A DNA stretch of 62,318 nucleotides from Cellulomonas phragmiteti (GCF_016862775.1 NZ_BONP01000022.1:1-62318); one strand, 5' to 3'; positions 1 to 9,709 are shown, counted from the first letter of the stretch. Numbers and translations: made by a program. The notes: generated by a model not told the origin, from the letters alone.

Positions 1-57
1 GGTCTTGCCACACACCCCGTGCGGCATGACGGGCACGGCCACCTGTCTGCGCGCGGC

Positions 58-450
58 TCAGGCGCGGGGCGATGGGCGGCGTCGCGCTGCACTCAGCCCG
101 CTCGCCGCGGCCGCCGCTCCTAGCGCCGTCAGCCGCCAGAGGTCCGAGGAGCCGAAGCTCAGCTCGGCGTCCCCCTGGGGGATCAAGCCGGTGATGACGC
201 ACCAGCTCAAGATCGCGACGAAGGCGGCGTGGGGTGCAATGAGGTGTCGGCGCGTGAGGATGAGACCGATCGCCGTCGCGGCAGTCGGCACCCAGGGGTC
301 GACTCCGCCATGCGCTCCCGTTCCCGCGAGGACGACGACGCCGATCGCAAGGCCGATGACGTACACGGCGCTCTCGAGGTCGTCCGCTCGCGGTCGGCTC
401 GATTCGTTCGCCGCGGTGTGTGCGTCCGGTCTTGTACTGGTTGCGGTCAT
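58..450 (-). CDS. Small four-helix membrane protein, divergent from kdp
   Basis: Predicted protein of 130 residues, unknown function. After a hydrophilic N-terminus of about 25 residues there are four hydrophobic stretches: one beginning AVYVIGLAIG, one around VPTAATAIGLIL, one around AFVAILSWCVITGL and one Ala-rich stretch near the C-terminus, which ends in Arg-rich residues. The reading frame could extend to 612, but ATG at 450 removes a low-complexity Arg/Pro segment and leaves the region with regulatory repeats untranslated. It is transcribed away from the kdp operon, and its start lies 39 bp from an array of four boxes that mirrors the array in front of kdp. A role in potassium homeostasis or osmotic response is therefore likely but is inferred from position only. 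Confidence 0.6.
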   Translation of the reverse strand: MTATSTRPDAHTAANESSRPRADDLESAVYVIGLAIGVVVLAGTGAHGGVDPWVPTAATAIGLILTRRHLIAPHAAFVAILSWCVITGLIPQGDAELSFGSSDLWRLTALGAAAAASGLSAARRRPSPRA

Positions 451-488
451 GCCTGCAGGTTCCCGGTCAGGCGGAGCGCCGCGGGGCG

Positions 489-540
489 TCCAGACGGTTC
501 GCTGACGCCGATCGCGCGGATCCGGACGTCTTCCTGACGA
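489..540 (-). promoter_or_regulatory. Left array of four regulator boxes, pointing toward the divergent gene
   Basis: On the plus strand four 8-mers start at 489 (TCCAGACG), 500 (CGCTGACG), 521 (TCCGGACG) and 532 (TCCTGACG). Their spacing is 11, 21 and 11 bp. Read on the minus strand they are CGTCNGGA-like boxes oriented toward the gene starting at 450. Direct repeats with an 11-bp period are the usual target of OmpR/PhoB-family regulators such as KdpE, and the kdpE gene lies in this locus. The identity of the binding protein is inferred. Confidence 0.6.
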
Positions 541-613
541 TGCGCCTCGTGCAGGGGTCGCCGGACGGGTGTCAAGGACGCGTGGCGAGCTTGGCAGGCG
601 CGGGGCCGGCACA

Positions 614-665
614 CCGTCTGGATCCCGTCAGGACGGCAACCGAAGCCGTCAGGAAGGCGTCTGGA
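614..665 (+). promoter_or_regulatory. Right array of four regulator boxes, probable KdpE operator
   Basis: Boxes start at 615 (CGTCTGGA), 626 (CGTCAGGA), 647 (CGTCAGGA) and 658 (CGTCTGGA), spacing 11, 21 and 11 bp. This is the mirror image of the array at 489-540, so two tandem dimer sites face each divergent transcript. The stretch 451-763 holds no gene; besides the arrays it contains only a 10-bp palindrome, CCCCTAGGGG, at 669-678. No clear sigma-70 -10 or -35 was recognised. The array ends 98 bp before the first small ORF of the kdp operon. Confidence 0.65.
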
Positions 666-763
666 CGTCCCCTAGGGGTGCGCCCGCGGGTGGTGAATGG
701 CTGATGGCGGCCACCGTGGTCGCCGGCGTCGCCCCCGTGCTGCGTCGATCTGGGGAGTAGACC

Positions 764-847
764 GTGGCCGATCTCGCCTTCGTAGCTCTGACCTGTGCGT
801 GCTTCGTCGCGCTGGGCGCCATCGTCGCGGGGGTGTCGAAGCAGTGA
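764..847 (+). CDS. 27-residue membrane peptide heading the kdp operon
   Basis: Short ORF starting at GTG 764, a few bases after GGGGAG at 752-757, which is a good ribosome binding site. It encodes 27 residues: an acidic start (MADLAF), one hydrophobic helix covering almost the whole length, and a VSKQ end. Its stop TGA at 845-847 overlaps the GTG of kdpF at 844 in a GTGA arrangement, which implies translational coupling. Size, position and topology match the unnamed one-helix peptides I recall ahead of kdpF in other actinobacteria. It is probably an accessory subunit or regulator of the Kdp pump. Function is not established. Confidence 0.6.
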   Translation: MADLAFVALTCACFVALGAIVAGVSKQ

Positions 848-933
848 CCGTGGAGTCCGTCGTCGCTCTCGTCGTCGCGGTGGCCCTGGCCGCCTACCTG
901 CTGCGCGCCCTCTTGAAGCCGGAGGCCTTCTGA
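844..933 (+). CDS. kdpF: KdpF, small subunit of the potassium-transporting ATPase
   Basis: 29 residues ([10 protein letters not shown], then [18 protein letters not shown]). It has a single membrane helix followed by the Leu-Lys-Pro-Glu-x-Phe end typical of KdpF, which stabilises the KdpABC complex. GTG 844 overlaps the previous stop; GTG 850 is an alternative start. Its own stop TGA at 931-933 overlaps the ATG of kdpA at 933. Too short for routine ORF calling, but the C-terminal signature and position make the call secure. Confidence 0.85.
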   Translation: MTVESVVALVVAVALAAYLLRALLKPEAF

Positions 934-2597
934 TGTCGCCCGTCCTCGCGGCCGTCTTCCAGGTCGCTCTTCTCGTCGCCGTCCTTGCCGCCGTGCATGT
1001 CCCGCTGGGTGACTACATGGCGAAGGTGTTCACCGACACCCGGCACCTGCGGGCCGAGCGCGTGATCTACCGCCTCGGTGGTGTCGGCGCCGATGCTGAT
1101 CAGCGTTGGCCGGTATACGCCCGCTCGGTGCTGGCCTTCTCCTTCGTCAGCGTCCTGATGCTCTATGCGCTGATGCGTCTGCAGGCTCACCTCCCGCTCG
1201 CGCTGGGCCTGCCGGCGGTCGGCCCGGACGGGGCCTGGAACACGGCCGTCTCCTTCGTGACGAACACGAACTGGCAGTGGTACTCGGGCGAGTCGACGAT
1301 GGGCCACCTCGTCCAGATGACCGGACTGGCCGTGCAGAACTTCGTGTCAGCGGCGGTCGGTATCGCGGTAGCCATCGCACTGGTCCGCGGATTCACCCGT
1401 CACCGCACCGATCGTCTCGGCAACTTCTGGGTGGACCTGGTGCGCGGCACCGTGCGGATCCTGCTCCCGATCGCGTTCGTCGCCGCAGTGCTGCTCGTCA
1501 TCGGCGGTGCCGTGCAGAACTTCGCCGGTCCTCAGGAGATCACGACTCTCGACGGTGCTGCGCAGAGCATCGTGGGCGGCCCGATCGCCTCACAGGAGGC
1601 GATCAAGGACCTGGGCACCAACGGCGGGGGCTTCTTCAACGCCAACAGCTCTCACCCGTTCGAGAACCCGAACGCGTGGACCAACCTGCTGGAGATCTTC
1701 CTGCTCCTGGTCATCCCCTTCAGCCTGCCCCGGACGTTCGGACGCATGGTCGGCGACCGCCGTCAGGGCCTGGCGATCGTCGCCGTCATGGCGTCGATCT
1801 GGACAGCAGCCGTCGGCGTCATCACCTGGGCGGAGATGCGCGGGTTCGGGACCGTGCCCCAAGCCGCCGGCGCGGCGATGGAGGGCAAGGAGGTGCGCTT
1901 CGGCGAAGCGGCCTCCGCACTGTTCGCCGCCTCGACGACAGGCACGTCGACAGGGTCGGTCAACAGCTTCCATGACTCGTTCACCGCTCTGGGCGGCGGT
2001 GTCACGCTGCTCAACATGATGCTCGGCGAGGTGGCGCCCGGCGGGGTGGGGGCGGGCCTGTACGGGATGCTGGTGCTCGCGGTGCTCACCGTCTTCCTCG
2101 CGGGTCTCATGGTGGGCCGGACTCCCCAGTACCTGGGGAAGAAGATCGGTCGACGCGAGATCACCTTCGTGGCGCTCTACGTCCTGACGATGCCGACGCT
2201 GCTGCTCGTGGGCGCGGCGATCACGGCGGGCACTCCCGCGCTGGTCGAGGCGTCCGTCCAGGACCCCGGCGCGCACGGCCTGTCGGAGATCCTTTACGCC
2301 TACGCGTCCGCGACGAACAACAACGGCTCCGCCTTCGCCGGCTTCGGGGCCGGGACGCCGTACCAGAACACGGCCCTCGGCCTGGGCATGCTCTTCGGCC
2401 GCTTCGTGCCGATCATTCTGGTGCTCGCGCTTGCGGGCAGTCTCGCCCGCCAGCAGCCCGCCACTGTCGGCGTCGGCACGCTTCCCACCCACGGTCCGGT
2501 GTTCGTCGGCCTGCTGGTGTTCGTCGTCCTCGTCGTGGCGGGCCTCACCTTCTTCCCCGCTCTTGCGCTCGCTCCTATTGCGGAGGCCCTGCTGTGA
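933..2597 (+). CDS. kdpA: KdpA, potassium-translocating subunit of Kdp ATPase
   Basis: 554 residues, the normal KdpA length. It is the channel-like membrane subunit that binds and moves K+ in the high-affinity KdpFABC pump. Selectivity-filter loops are visible: TNTNWQW near residue 110, [10 protein letters not shown] near 227, [10 protein letters not shown] near 335 and [10 protein letters not shown] near 462. About ten hydrophobic helices run through the protein. I chose ATG 933, which overlaps the kdpF stop, because the upstream extension of the frame is Arg-rich and unlike KdpA. The stop overlaps the GTG start of kdpB (GTGA). Confidence 0.97.
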   Translation: MSPVLAAVFQVALLVAVLAAVHVPLGDYMAKVFTDTRHLRAERVIYRLGGVGADADQRWPVYARSVLAFSFVSVLMLYALMRLQAHLPLALGLPAVGPDGAWNTAVSFVTNTNWQWYSGESTMGHLVQMTGLAVQNFVSAAVGIAVAIALVRGFTRHRTDRLGNFWVDLVRGTVRILLPIAFVAAVLLVIGGAVQNFAGPQEITTLDGAAQSIVGGPIASQEAIKDLGTNGGGFFNANSSHPFENPNAWTNLLEIFLLLVIPFSLPRTFGRMVGDRRQGLAIVAVMASIWTAAVGVITWAEMRGFGTVPQAAGAAMEGKEVRFGEAASALFAASTTGTSTGSVNSFHDSFTALGGGVTLLNMMLGEVAPGGVGAGLYGMLVLAVLTVFLAGLMVGRTPQYLGKKIGRREITFVALYVLTMPTLLLVGAAITAGTPALVEASVQDPGAHGLSEILYAYASATNNNGSAFAGFGAGTPYQNTALGLGMLFGRFVPIILVLALAGSLARQQPATVGVGTLPTHGPVFVGLLVFVVLVVAGLTFFPALALAPIAEALL

Positions 2598-4678
2598 CCA
2601 CTGCCCTGTCGTCCCGCCCTGAGGCCACGCCGTCGCACCCCACGCCGGGAGCCTTCCAACCGCGCCAGCTGTGGCGATCCATGCCCGACGCCCTGCGCAA
2701 GCTCGACCCGCGCCACCAGGTCCGCTACCCCGTCATGTTCGTCGTGTGGGTCGGCTCCGTGGCCACCACGGGGCTCGCCCTCGCGGACCCGGGCGTCTTC
2801 TCCTGGTCCATCGCCCTGTGGCTCTGGGCCACGGTCCTGTTCGCCAACCTGGCCGAGGCAGTCGCCGAGGGGCGTGGTCGCGCGCAGGCCGCCTCCCTTC
2901 GCCGCACACGCACCGAGACCGTAGCGCGCCGCCTTCGCGCCGACGGCAGCGAGGAGACCGTGCCGGGCACGTCCCTCGTGGTCGGCGATCTCGTGGTCGT
3001 CCCGGCCGGCGAGGTCATCCCGGGTGATGGCGACGTCGTCGAGGGCATCGCCAGCGTCGACGAGTCGGCCGTCACCGGCGAGTCCGCTCCCGTCATCCGG
3101 GAGTCCGGCGGCGACCGGAGCGCCGTCACCGGCGGGACGAAGGTGCTCAGCGACCGCATCGTCGTCAGGATCACCGCCAAGGCCGGAGAGACGTTCATGG
3201 ACCGGATGATCGCCCTGGTCGAGGGCTCTGCCCGGCAGAAGACGCCGAACGAGATCGCGCTGAACCTCCTCCTCGCGGCGCTGACCCTGGTGTTCCTGCT
3301 GGCCGTCGTCACCCTCCAGCCGTTCGCCGTGTACTCGGGGCAGGCTCAGCCGCTCGTCGTGCTCGTCGCGCTCCTGGTCTGCCTGATTCCCACCACCATC
3401 GGCGCACTCCTGTCGGCGATCGGCATCGCCGGGATGGACCGCCTCGTGCAGCGCAACGTCATGGCACTCTCAGGCCGCGCCGTGGAGGCGGCGGGCGACG
3501 TCGACGTCCTGCTGCTGGACAAGACAGGAACGATCACCCTGGGCAACCGACAGGCGGTCGAGATCGTGCCGGTCGACGGCATCACCGAGGAGCGGGCAGC
3601 CGAGGCGGCGCAGATGTCGAGCCTCGCCGACGAGACACCCGAGGGCAGGTCGATCGTGGTCCTCGCCAAGGAGCGCTACGCCATGCGCAACCGCTTCGCC
3701 TCCCAGCTCCCGCACGCGACCTTCGTCCCCTTCACCGCGCAGACCCGCATGAGCGGGGTGGACGTGGCCCAGCGGGACGGCGCCTGGGAGATCCGGAAGG
3801 GCGCGGCGAGCGCCGTCATGCGGTGGGTCCGGGAGAACGAAGGTCACCCGACCGCCGACGTCGGTGCGATGGTCGACGCGATCAGCGCCTCGGGCGGGAC
3901 ACCGCTCGTCGTGGCCGAACGGCGTCCCGGCGAGTCGGCTCGGGCACTGGGCGTCGTCCACCTGAAGGACGTCGTCAAGTCGGGGATGCGGGAGCGGTTC
4001 GCCGAGCTCCGTCAGATGGGCATCCGCACGGTCATGATCACCGGTGACAACCCGCTGACCGCCAAGGCGATCGCCGACGAGGCCGGGGTGGACGACTTCC
4101 TCGCCGAGGCCACACCCGAGGACAAGCTCGCGCTGATCCGCAAAGAGCAAGCCGAGGGCCGGCTCGTGGCAATGACCGGGGACGGCACCAACGACGCCCC
4201 GGCTCTGGCCCAGGCCGACGTCGGGGTGGCCATGAACACGGGCACGTCCGCCGCCAAGGAGGCGGGGAACATGGTCGACCTGGACTCCAACCCGACGAAG
4301 CTGATCGAGATCGTCGCGATCGGCAAGCAGCTGCTCATCACCCGGGGTGCCCTGACGACGTTCTCGGTCTCGAACGACGTCGCCAAGTACTTCGCCATCA
4401 TCCCGGCGATGTTCTCGGGCCTGTATCCCCAGCTGGACAGGCTCAACATCATGGGGCTGTCCTCACCGGAGTCGGCGGTGCTGTCCGCGGTGATCTTCAA
4501 CGCCCTCGTGATCGTCGCGCTCGTGCCGCTTGCCCTGAGGGGGGTGCGGTACCGGCCGGCCGGCGCAGCGGCCATGCTCCGCCGCAACCTGCTCGTCTAC
4601 GGCGTCGGCGGCCTGGTAGCACCGTTCGTCGGCATCAAGCTCATCGACCTCGTCGTCTCCCTCCTTCCCGGCCTGTGA
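2594..4678 (+). CDS. kdpB: KdpB, ATP-hydrolysing subunit of Kdp ATPase
   Basis: 694 residues. P-type ATPase subunit that energises K+ uptake. The actuator motif TGES is near residue 160, the phosphorylated Asp lies in DKTGT at about residue 309, and the hinge motif [10 protein letters not shown] is near residue 530. Several membrane helices flank these, including [18 protein letters not shown] before the phosphorylation site, with the CLIPTTIG form that replaces the usual CPC/SPC motif in KdpB. Start is GTG 2594 overlapping the kdpA stop. The next gene, kdpC, begins 25 bp downstream. Confidence 0.97.
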   Translation: MTTALSSRPEATPSHPTPGAFQPRQLWRSMPDALRKLDPRHQVRYPVMFVVWVGSVATTGLALADPGVFSWSIALWLWATVLFANLAEAVAEGRGRAQAASLRRTRTETVARRLRADGSEETVPGTSLVVGDLVVVPAGEVIPGDGDVVEGIASVDESAVTGESAPVIRESGGDRSAVTGGTKVLSDRIVVRITAKAGETFMDRMIALVEGSARQKTPNEIALNLLLAALTLVFLLAVVTLQPFAVYSGQAQPLVVLVALLVCLIPTTIGALLSAIGIAGMDRLVQRNVMALSGRAVEAAGDVDVLLLDKTGTITLGNRQAVEIVPVDGITEERAAEAAQMSSLADETPEGRSIVVLAKERYAMRNRFASQLPHATFVPFTAQTRMSGVDVAQRDGAWEIRKGAASAVMRWVRENEGHPTADVGAMVDAISASGGTPLVVAERRPGESARALGVVHLKDVVKSGMRERFAELRQMGIRTVMITGDNPLTAKAIADEAGVDDFLAEATPEDKLALIRKEQAEGRLVAMTGDGTNDAPALAQADVGVAMNTGTSAAKEAGNMVDLDSNPTKLIEIVAIGKQLLITRGALTTFSVSNDVAKYFAIIPAMFSGLYPQLDRLNIMGLSSPESAVLSAVIFNALVIVALVPLALRGVRYRPAGAAAMLRRNLLVYGVGGLVAPFVGIKLIDLVVSLLPGL

Positions 4679-4703
4679 GCCGGACACGAACGGAGCAACA
4701 CCC

Positions 4704-5279
4704 ATGACTGCATTCCTGCGCCAGTGCCTCGCCGGCCTGCGCGTCCTGCTCGTCCTGACGGTCCTGACGGGGCTGGTCTACCCGGCCGCGGTCTATGCCG
4801 TGGGCCGCACCATGCCCGACCGTGCGGATGGGTCGATGATCGAGGTCGACGGCCAGGTCGTCGGGTCACGGCTGATCGGCCAGCCCTTCGACGGTGACGA
4901 GTGGTTCCACCCGCGCCCGTCCGTCGCTGGAGACGGGTACGACCCGCTCGCCTCGGGAGCCTCGAACCTGGGACCTGAGAACGCGGACCTGCTCTCGACC
5001 GTCGAGCAGCGACGCGCGGAGGTGGCCGAGCTGGAGGAGGTCGACCCCGCAGAGGTCCCGCCCGACGCTCTGACCGCCTCCGGATCGGGCCTCGACCCCC
5101 ACATCTCACCTGCGTACGCCGCGCTGCAGGTGGGCCGGGTCTCCCAGGCCCGCGGGCTCGACGAGCCCACCGTTCGTGGTCTGGTCTCCGAGGCCACCAC
5201 GGAGCGCGAGCTCGGCGTGCTCGGCGAACCGCGGGTGAACGTCCTGGAGCTCAACGCGGCCCTGACGATGCTTGACTGA
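4704..5279 (+). CDS. kdpC: KdpC, assembly and affinity subunit of Kdp ATPase
   Basis: 191 residues. One N-terminal membrane helix (VLLVLTVLTGLVYPAAVYAVG, about residues 12-32) is followed by a soluble domain. The family-typical segment with GSRLIGQ and WFHPRPS is near residues 53-75, and ASGSGLDPHISPAYA is near residue 125. KdpC increases ATP affinity and links KdpA to KdpB. ATG 4704 is preceded by GGAGCAA. The gene is intact and directly precedes kdpD, so pump and sensor are probably one transcript. Confidence 0.95.
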   Translation: MTAFLRQCLAGLRVLLVLTVLTGLVYPAAVYAVGRTMPDRADGSMIEVDGQVVGSRLIGQPFDGDEWFHPRPSVAGDGYDPLASGASNLGPENADLLSTVEQRRAEVAELEEVDPAEVPPDALTASGSGLDPHISPAYAALQVGRVSQARGLDEPTVRGLVSEATTERELGVLGEPRVNVLELNAALTMLD

Positions 5280-5286
5280 CCCTGTC

Positions 5287-7818
5287 ATGACCGACGAGAC
5301 CAGCACCGGGGGGCGGGCCGCACCACATGCGCGGCGCGGCCGCCTGCGGGTGTACCTCGGCGCCGCCCCCGGCGTGGGCAAGACCTACGCGATGCTCGAC
5401 GAGGGTCGTCGCCGACTGGAGCGCGGCGTGGACGTCGTCGTGGGCCTCGTCGAGACCCACGACCGGCCGCAGACGGCCGCGTTGGTCGAGGGCCTCGAGG
5501 TGGTGCCCCGCGCGACGATCCACTACCGCGGCGCCACCTTCACCGAGATGGACGTCGACGCCGTGCTCGCCCGCCGTCCGACGGTCGCGCTCGTCGACGA
5601 GCTCGCGCACACGAACGTCCCCGGTAGCCGGAACGCGAAACGGTGGCAGGACGTCGAGGAACTACTCGCAGCGGGCATCGACGTGGTCACGACCGTGAAC
5701 ATCCAGCACCTGGAGACCCTGAACGACGTCGTGACATCGATCACCGGCATCCAGCAGAAGGAGACCCTCCCGGACGAGGTCGTACGGCGCGCCGACCAGA
5801 TCGAGCTCGTCGACATGAGCCCCGAGGCTCTACGGCGCAGGCTCGCGCACGGCAACGTCTACAAGGCCGAGAAGGTCGACGCCGCTCTGGCGAACTACTT
5901 CCGCCTGGGCAACCTCACCGCGCTGCGCGAGCTGGCGCTGCTCTGGACGGCCGACCGAGTCGAGGACTCGCTCGAGACCTACCGGCGCGAGCACGGCATC
6001 GACGCGACCTGGGCGACCAGGGAACGGGTCGTCGTGGCCGTGACCGGAGGACCCGAGAGCGAGACCCTGATCCGCCGCGCGGCCCGGATCGCCCAGCGAG
6101 CGAGCGGCGGCGAGCTCCTCGCACTCCACGTCCTGCGGGGCGACGGGATCGCCGACGTCGAGCCGAGCTCCCTCGTGCGCCTGCGCACCCTCGTCGAGTC
6201 GCTGGGAGGCAGCTGGCATGCCGTGATGGCCGACGACGTCGCCGATGCTGTGCTCGACTTCGCGCGCGCCGTCAACGCGAGCCAGATCCTGCTCGGCGCG
6301 ACGCGACGATCCCGGCTCGCCGCGGCAGTGTCGCCCGGGATAGCCCCGGGGGTGATCCGCGGGTCCGGGGAGATCGATGTCCTGGTCGTGACGCACGAGC
6401 ACGCTGGCCGCGCCACGCTCCGTCGTTCGCGGCGCGGCTCTCTCGGCCCTCGTCGTGTCGCCGCAGGGTGGGCCCTCGCCGCTCTCGGCCCCCCCGTGCT
6501 GGCATTTGGCCTCGGCGCGGCGAGTGGTCCAGGCGCGCTGCCCACCGTCCTCATGCTGTTCCTGGCCCTGACCGTGGGAGTGGCGATCATCGGCGGGCTG
6601 CTGCCCGCGCTCCTCGCGGCCGTCGCGAGTGGCCTCCTCAGCAACTACCTCTTCACACCCCCGCTCTACACGTGGACTATCGCCGAGCCACAGAACGCCC
6701 TCGCCATCCTCGTGCTCGTCGTTGTGGCTGCCGCTGTCTCTGCAGTCGTCGACGTCTCCGCTCGCCGCAGCACGGAGGCAGCGCGGGCGCGCACCGAGGC
6801 AGACGCGCTGACAAGGATCGCCGGCAGCGTCCTACGGGGAGGTGATGCCGTGGCCTCGATGCTCGCCCAGCTGCGAGCAACGCTGCACCTGGCGGGGGTC
6901 GCACTGCAGCGGCGGGACGTCGCCACAGGTTCCTGGCAGGACGTCGCCATGAGCGGCACGCCACTTGCCGCAGGCGACGACCAGGTGGTCCCGATCTCGG
7001 GAGAACTGCGGCTCCGCCTATGGGGTGGTCCGATGCCGCCGAGCGACCTTCGACTGGCTGGCGCAGTCGGCTACCAGGCGGAAGCGGTGCTCGAGCGAGA
7101 CCACCTCCGCGCCGAAGCCCGGGCCAGCAGGGCCGAGCGCGAACGGGGTGCCATGCGAACCGCTCTGCTCGCCGCCGTCTCCCACGACCTCCGCACCCCG
7201 CTCGCGGCGATGAAGGCCGGCATCAGCGCGCTGCGCACCACTCATGGAATCCCGGAGGTTGATCGGGAGGAGCTCCTCGCCGACGTCGACCACCACGCCG
7301 ATCGCCTGCAGCTGCTCATCGACAACTTGCTCGACATGAGTCGCCTCGACTCCGGGGCCGTCACCCCGCGACTCGAGCGGCTCGCCCTGGACGAGGTCGT
7401 CCCCCGTGCGGTGGACTCCGTCGCTGACGGGGCGGTCGCGATCGACGTCCCCGAGTCGCTCCCGCTCGTCATGGCAGATGCGGGCCTTCTCGAGCGGGCT
7501 GTGGCGAACGTCATCGAGAACGCCGTCCGCCACAGCCCGCCGGGCGCTGCGGTACACGTGAGCGCCCAGTGCGTCGGGGACCATCTGGTGATCCGCGTGG
7601 TGGACCATGGCCCAGGGGTACCCGATGCAGGCAAGGAGCTCATGTTCACCGCCTTCCAACGCCTCGGCGACGCCCCCCGCGGCAAGGGGGTCGGCCTCGG
7701 ACTGGCGGTCGCGCGGGGCTTCGTCGAAGCCAACGGCGGCACGATCGAGGCGGAGGACACGCCCGGCGGAGGCCTGACGATGGTGGTCAACCTGCCCCTG
7801 AACGGAGGCACGCGATGA
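5287..7818 (+). CDS. kdpD: KdpD, turgor/potassium sensor histidine kinase
   Basis: 843 residues from ATG 5287; an in-frame TTG at 5272 overlapping kdpC is an alternative start. Domains in order: KdpD N-terminal ATP-binding domain with Walker A GAAPGVGKT at about 24-32; a universal-stress-like domain beginning near 245; four membrane helices of the DUF4118 type at about 390-500; a HisKA box with SHDLRTPLAAMKAG near 632; and a HATPase domain with NVIENAVRHS, DHGPGVP and GVGLGLAVARGF. It phosphorylates KdpE when K+ is limiting. Its 3' end overlaps kdpE. Full-length architecture, unlike the short homologue at 39789-40913. Confidence 0.95.
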   Translation: MTDETSTGGRAAPHARRGRLRVYLGAAPGVGKTYAMLDEGRRRLERGVDVVVGLVETHDRPQTAALVEGLEVVPRATIHYRGATFTEMDVDAVLARRPTVALVDELAHTNVPGSRNAKRWQDVEELLAAGIDVVTTVNIQHLETLNDVVTSITGIQQKETLPDEVVRRADQIELVDMSPEALRRRLAHGNVYKAEKVDAALANYFRLGNLTALRELALLWTADRVEDSLETYRREHGIDATWATRERVVVAVTGGPESETLIRRAARIAQRASGGELLALHVLRGDGIADVEPSSLVRLRTLVESLGGSWHAVMADDVADAVLDFARAVNASQILLGATRRSRLAAAVSPGIAPGVIRGSGEIDVLVVTHEHAGRATLRRSRRGSLGPRRVAAGWALAALGPPVLAFGLGAASGPGALPTVLMLFLALTVGVAIIGGLLPALLAAVASGLLSNYLFTPPLYTWTIAEPQNALAILVLVVVAAAVSAVVDVSARRSTEAARARTEADALTRIAGSVLRGGDAVASMLAQLRATLHLAGVALQRRDVATGSWQDVAMSGTPLAAGDDQVVPISGELRLRLWGGPMPPSDLRLAGAVGYQAEAVLERDHLRAEARASRAERERGAMRTALLAAVSHDLRTPLAAMKAGISALRTTHGIPEVDREELLADVDHHADRLQLLIDNLLDMSRLDSGAVTPRLERLALDEVVPRAVDSVADGAVAIDVPESLPLVMADAGLLERAVANVIENAVRHSPPGAAVHVSAQCVGDHLVIRVVDHGPGVPDAGKELMFTAFQRLGDAPRGKGVGLGLAVARGFVEANGGTIEAEDTPGGGLTMVVNLPLNGGTR

Positions 7819-8495
7819 CGACTCGAGTGCTAGTGGTCGAGGACGAGCCCGCGCTCGCGCGGGCACTCGCGGTCACGCTGCGGGCTCATCGGTACGAGGC
7901 AACCGTTTCGCACACCGGGGCGGGCGGGCTCGACGCGATGGCGACATGGCACCCGGACCTCGTCGTCCTCGACCTCGGACTCCCGGACCTCGACGGGCTC
8001 GAGGTGCTCCGCGCGCTGCGAGCCTGGTCTGCTGTCCCCGTCGTCGTGCTCTCCGCCCGCCAGACCAGCGACGAGAAGGTGGAGGCCCTCGACGCGGGGG
8101 CGGACGACTACGTCACCAAGCCGTTCGGGATGGACGAGCTTCTCGCACGGATCCGCGCCGCGGTTCGGCGGCACGCTCCAGGCGACGCATCCCCGGTCGT
8201 GCGCACAGCGGCCTTCACGGTCGACCTGGCAGCGCGCCGGGTGCGCACGACTGCAGGCGAGGACGTCCGGCTGACACCCACCGAGTGGCACATGCTCGAG
8301 ATCCTTGCCAGGAACGCCGGCAAGGTCGTGGGGCGTCGCGAGCTTCTGCAGGAGCTGCGCGGGCCCTACCTGGACAGGGAGACGCACTACCTGCGCGTCT
8401 ACGTTGCCCAGCTGCGGCGCAAGCTTGAACCGGATCCGGCGCATCCCCGCCACTTGATCACGGAGGCGGGGATGGGTTACCGCCTGGAGCCGTAG
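7815..8495 (+). CDS. kdpE: KdpE, response regulator of the kdp operon
   Basis: 226 residues. OmpR/PhoB type: a receiver domain with phospho-acceptor Asp in VVLDLGLPDLDG near residue 52 and the conserved Lys in YVTKPFGMDE near 102, then a winged-helix DNA-binding domain ending in LITEAGMGYRLEP. ATG 7815 overlaps the kdpD stop by 4 bp (ATGA). It is the natural candidate to bind the 11-bp-period boxes at 489-540 and 614-665. It is followed 3 bp later by the convergent truncated trkH gene. Confidence 0.95.
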   Translation: MTTRVLVVEDEPALARALAVTLRAHRYEATVSHTGAGGLDAMATWHPDLVVLDLGLPDLDGLEVLRALRAWSAVPVVVLSARQTSDEKVEALDAGADDYVTKPFGMDELLARIRAAVRRHAPGDASPVVRTAAFTVDLAARRVRTTAGEDVRLTPTEWHMLEILARNAGKVVGRRELLQELRGPYLDRETHYLRVYVAQLRRKLEPDPAHPRHLITEAGMGYRLEP

Positions 8496-8498
8496 AGC

Positions 8499-9339
8499 TC
8501 AGCCGATGATCGGCGCGCTCTCGGGATGGCGGAAGAAGCGCTGCCTCTCTCTCACCGCCAGCGCGGTCGCGAAGGTGATCGGGCCCAGCCGGCCGAGGAA
8601 CATCAGCACGACCAGGAGGAGTTGGTGGCCGGTGCCGAGCTCCGCCGTGATCCCGGTCGACAGGCCCACGGTGGCGGATGCGGAGATGACCTCGAACAGG
8701 ACCTCGCTCATCCCGAAAGTGGAGCCCAGAGTGATGACGATCGTCGGGACCACGACCACGGCGACACCGACCAGTGCGACCGAGACCGCCTGGCGCTGAG
8801 CGCTGGTGGCGATCCGCCGGCTGAAGAGCGTGACGTCCGGGTCTCCGCGGACCTCCGACCAGATGACGAACAGGAGCACCGCGAAGGTGGTGACCTTGAT
8901 GCCGCCGGCGGTGGACGCCGAACCGCCCCCGATGAACATGAGCACATCGGTGCCGAGGAGTGTCCCCTCGTGCATCGATCCGGTGTCCACCGAGTTGAAG
9001 CCGGCAGTCCTTGACATGACCGACTGCGTGAAGGCTGCGAGGACACGTCCAGGCACCGAGAACCCGCTCAACGTGTTGCCCCACTCCGCGACCAGGAAGA
9101 ACACCGCTCCCAGTGGGATCAGCGCCCCGGTCATCAGCAGTGTGATCTTGGTGTGAAGGCTCCAACGGCTCGGGCGTCGGTGCTGACGCCAGACCTCGAG
9201 AATGACCGGGAAGCCGAGGCCACCGAGGACCACGGCCACCGTGGTCGGCACACAGATCCAGGGGTCGGCGGCGAAGCCCATCAGGCTGTCCGAGAAGAGC
9301 GCGAAGCCCGCGTTGTTGAATGCCGAGATCGAGTGGAAC
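8499..9339 (-). pseudogene. C-terminal part of a TrkH-type potassium transporter, cut by an IS element
   Basis: The remaining frame encodes the last 280 or so residues of a TrkH/KtrB-family K+ transporter. It has the pore-loop motifs SAFNNAGFALFSDS and TAGFNSVDTG, and a C-terminal FLGRLGPITFATALA. Compared with the intact paralogue at 41131-42525, about the first 183 residues are missing. The last native codon is the Phe of FHSISAFNN at 9336-9338; beyond it the frame runs into the inverted repeat of the IS3 element, giving an artificial start. The missing 5' part is not found on the far side of the IS element. Lacking the first repeat units of the channel, the product cannot be functional. 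Its position beside kdp suggests the element once carried two K+ uptake systems. Confidence 0.85.
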
Positions 9340-9391
9340 TGTCTCGCGCCGGGTCTGATGGAGGCTCTCAATCCAGTGGAGGATGAGAGTC

Positions 9392-9709
9392 ATGGCAGCA
9401 CCGAGGAAGTATCCCGAGGAGCTTCGGGAGCGGGCGATCAGGATGGCGGTCGATGCTCGGCGTGATCCGGCCACGCGGTCCGGGGCGTTGCGCCGGGTCG
9501 GTGATCAGCTGGGGATCAACCCCGAGACGTTGCGGAACTGGGTGACCCAGGCGGAGGTCTATGCCGGGGACCGCCCGGGAACGACGACCACCGACGCGCA
9601 GCGGCTGGCTGAGCTCGAGCGGGAGAACCGTGAGCTGCGCCGGTCGAATGCGATCTTGCGATCGGCGTCGGCTTTCTTCGCGGCGGAGCTCGACCGCCCA
9701 CAGCGGTGA
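9392..9709 (+). CDS. IS3-family OrfA, helix-turn-helix protein
   Basis: 105 residues. N-terminal helix-turn-helix of the transposase_8 type (PRKYPEELRERAIRMAV, then LGINPETLRNWV) and a C-terminal leucine-zipper-like segment (LAELERENRELRRSNAILRS), both usual for OrfA. It binds the IS ends and fuses with or regulates OrfB. ATG 9392 is preceded by GGAGGATGAGAG. It ends in GTGA shared with orfB, which lies in the -1 frame. No obvious A-rich slippery heptamer was seen before the overlap. Confidence 0.9.
   Translation: MAAPRKYPEELRERAIRMAVDARRDPATRSGALRRVGDQLGINPETLRNWVTQAEVYAGDRPGTTTTDAQRLAELERENRELRRSNAILRSASAFFAAELDRPQR

Noticed and set aside
5..505. Plus-strand frame of 166 codons
   Set aside because: It is antisense to the gene at 58-450, rich in Arg/Ala/Pro, and resembles no protein. 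The minus-strand frame has clear membrane helices.
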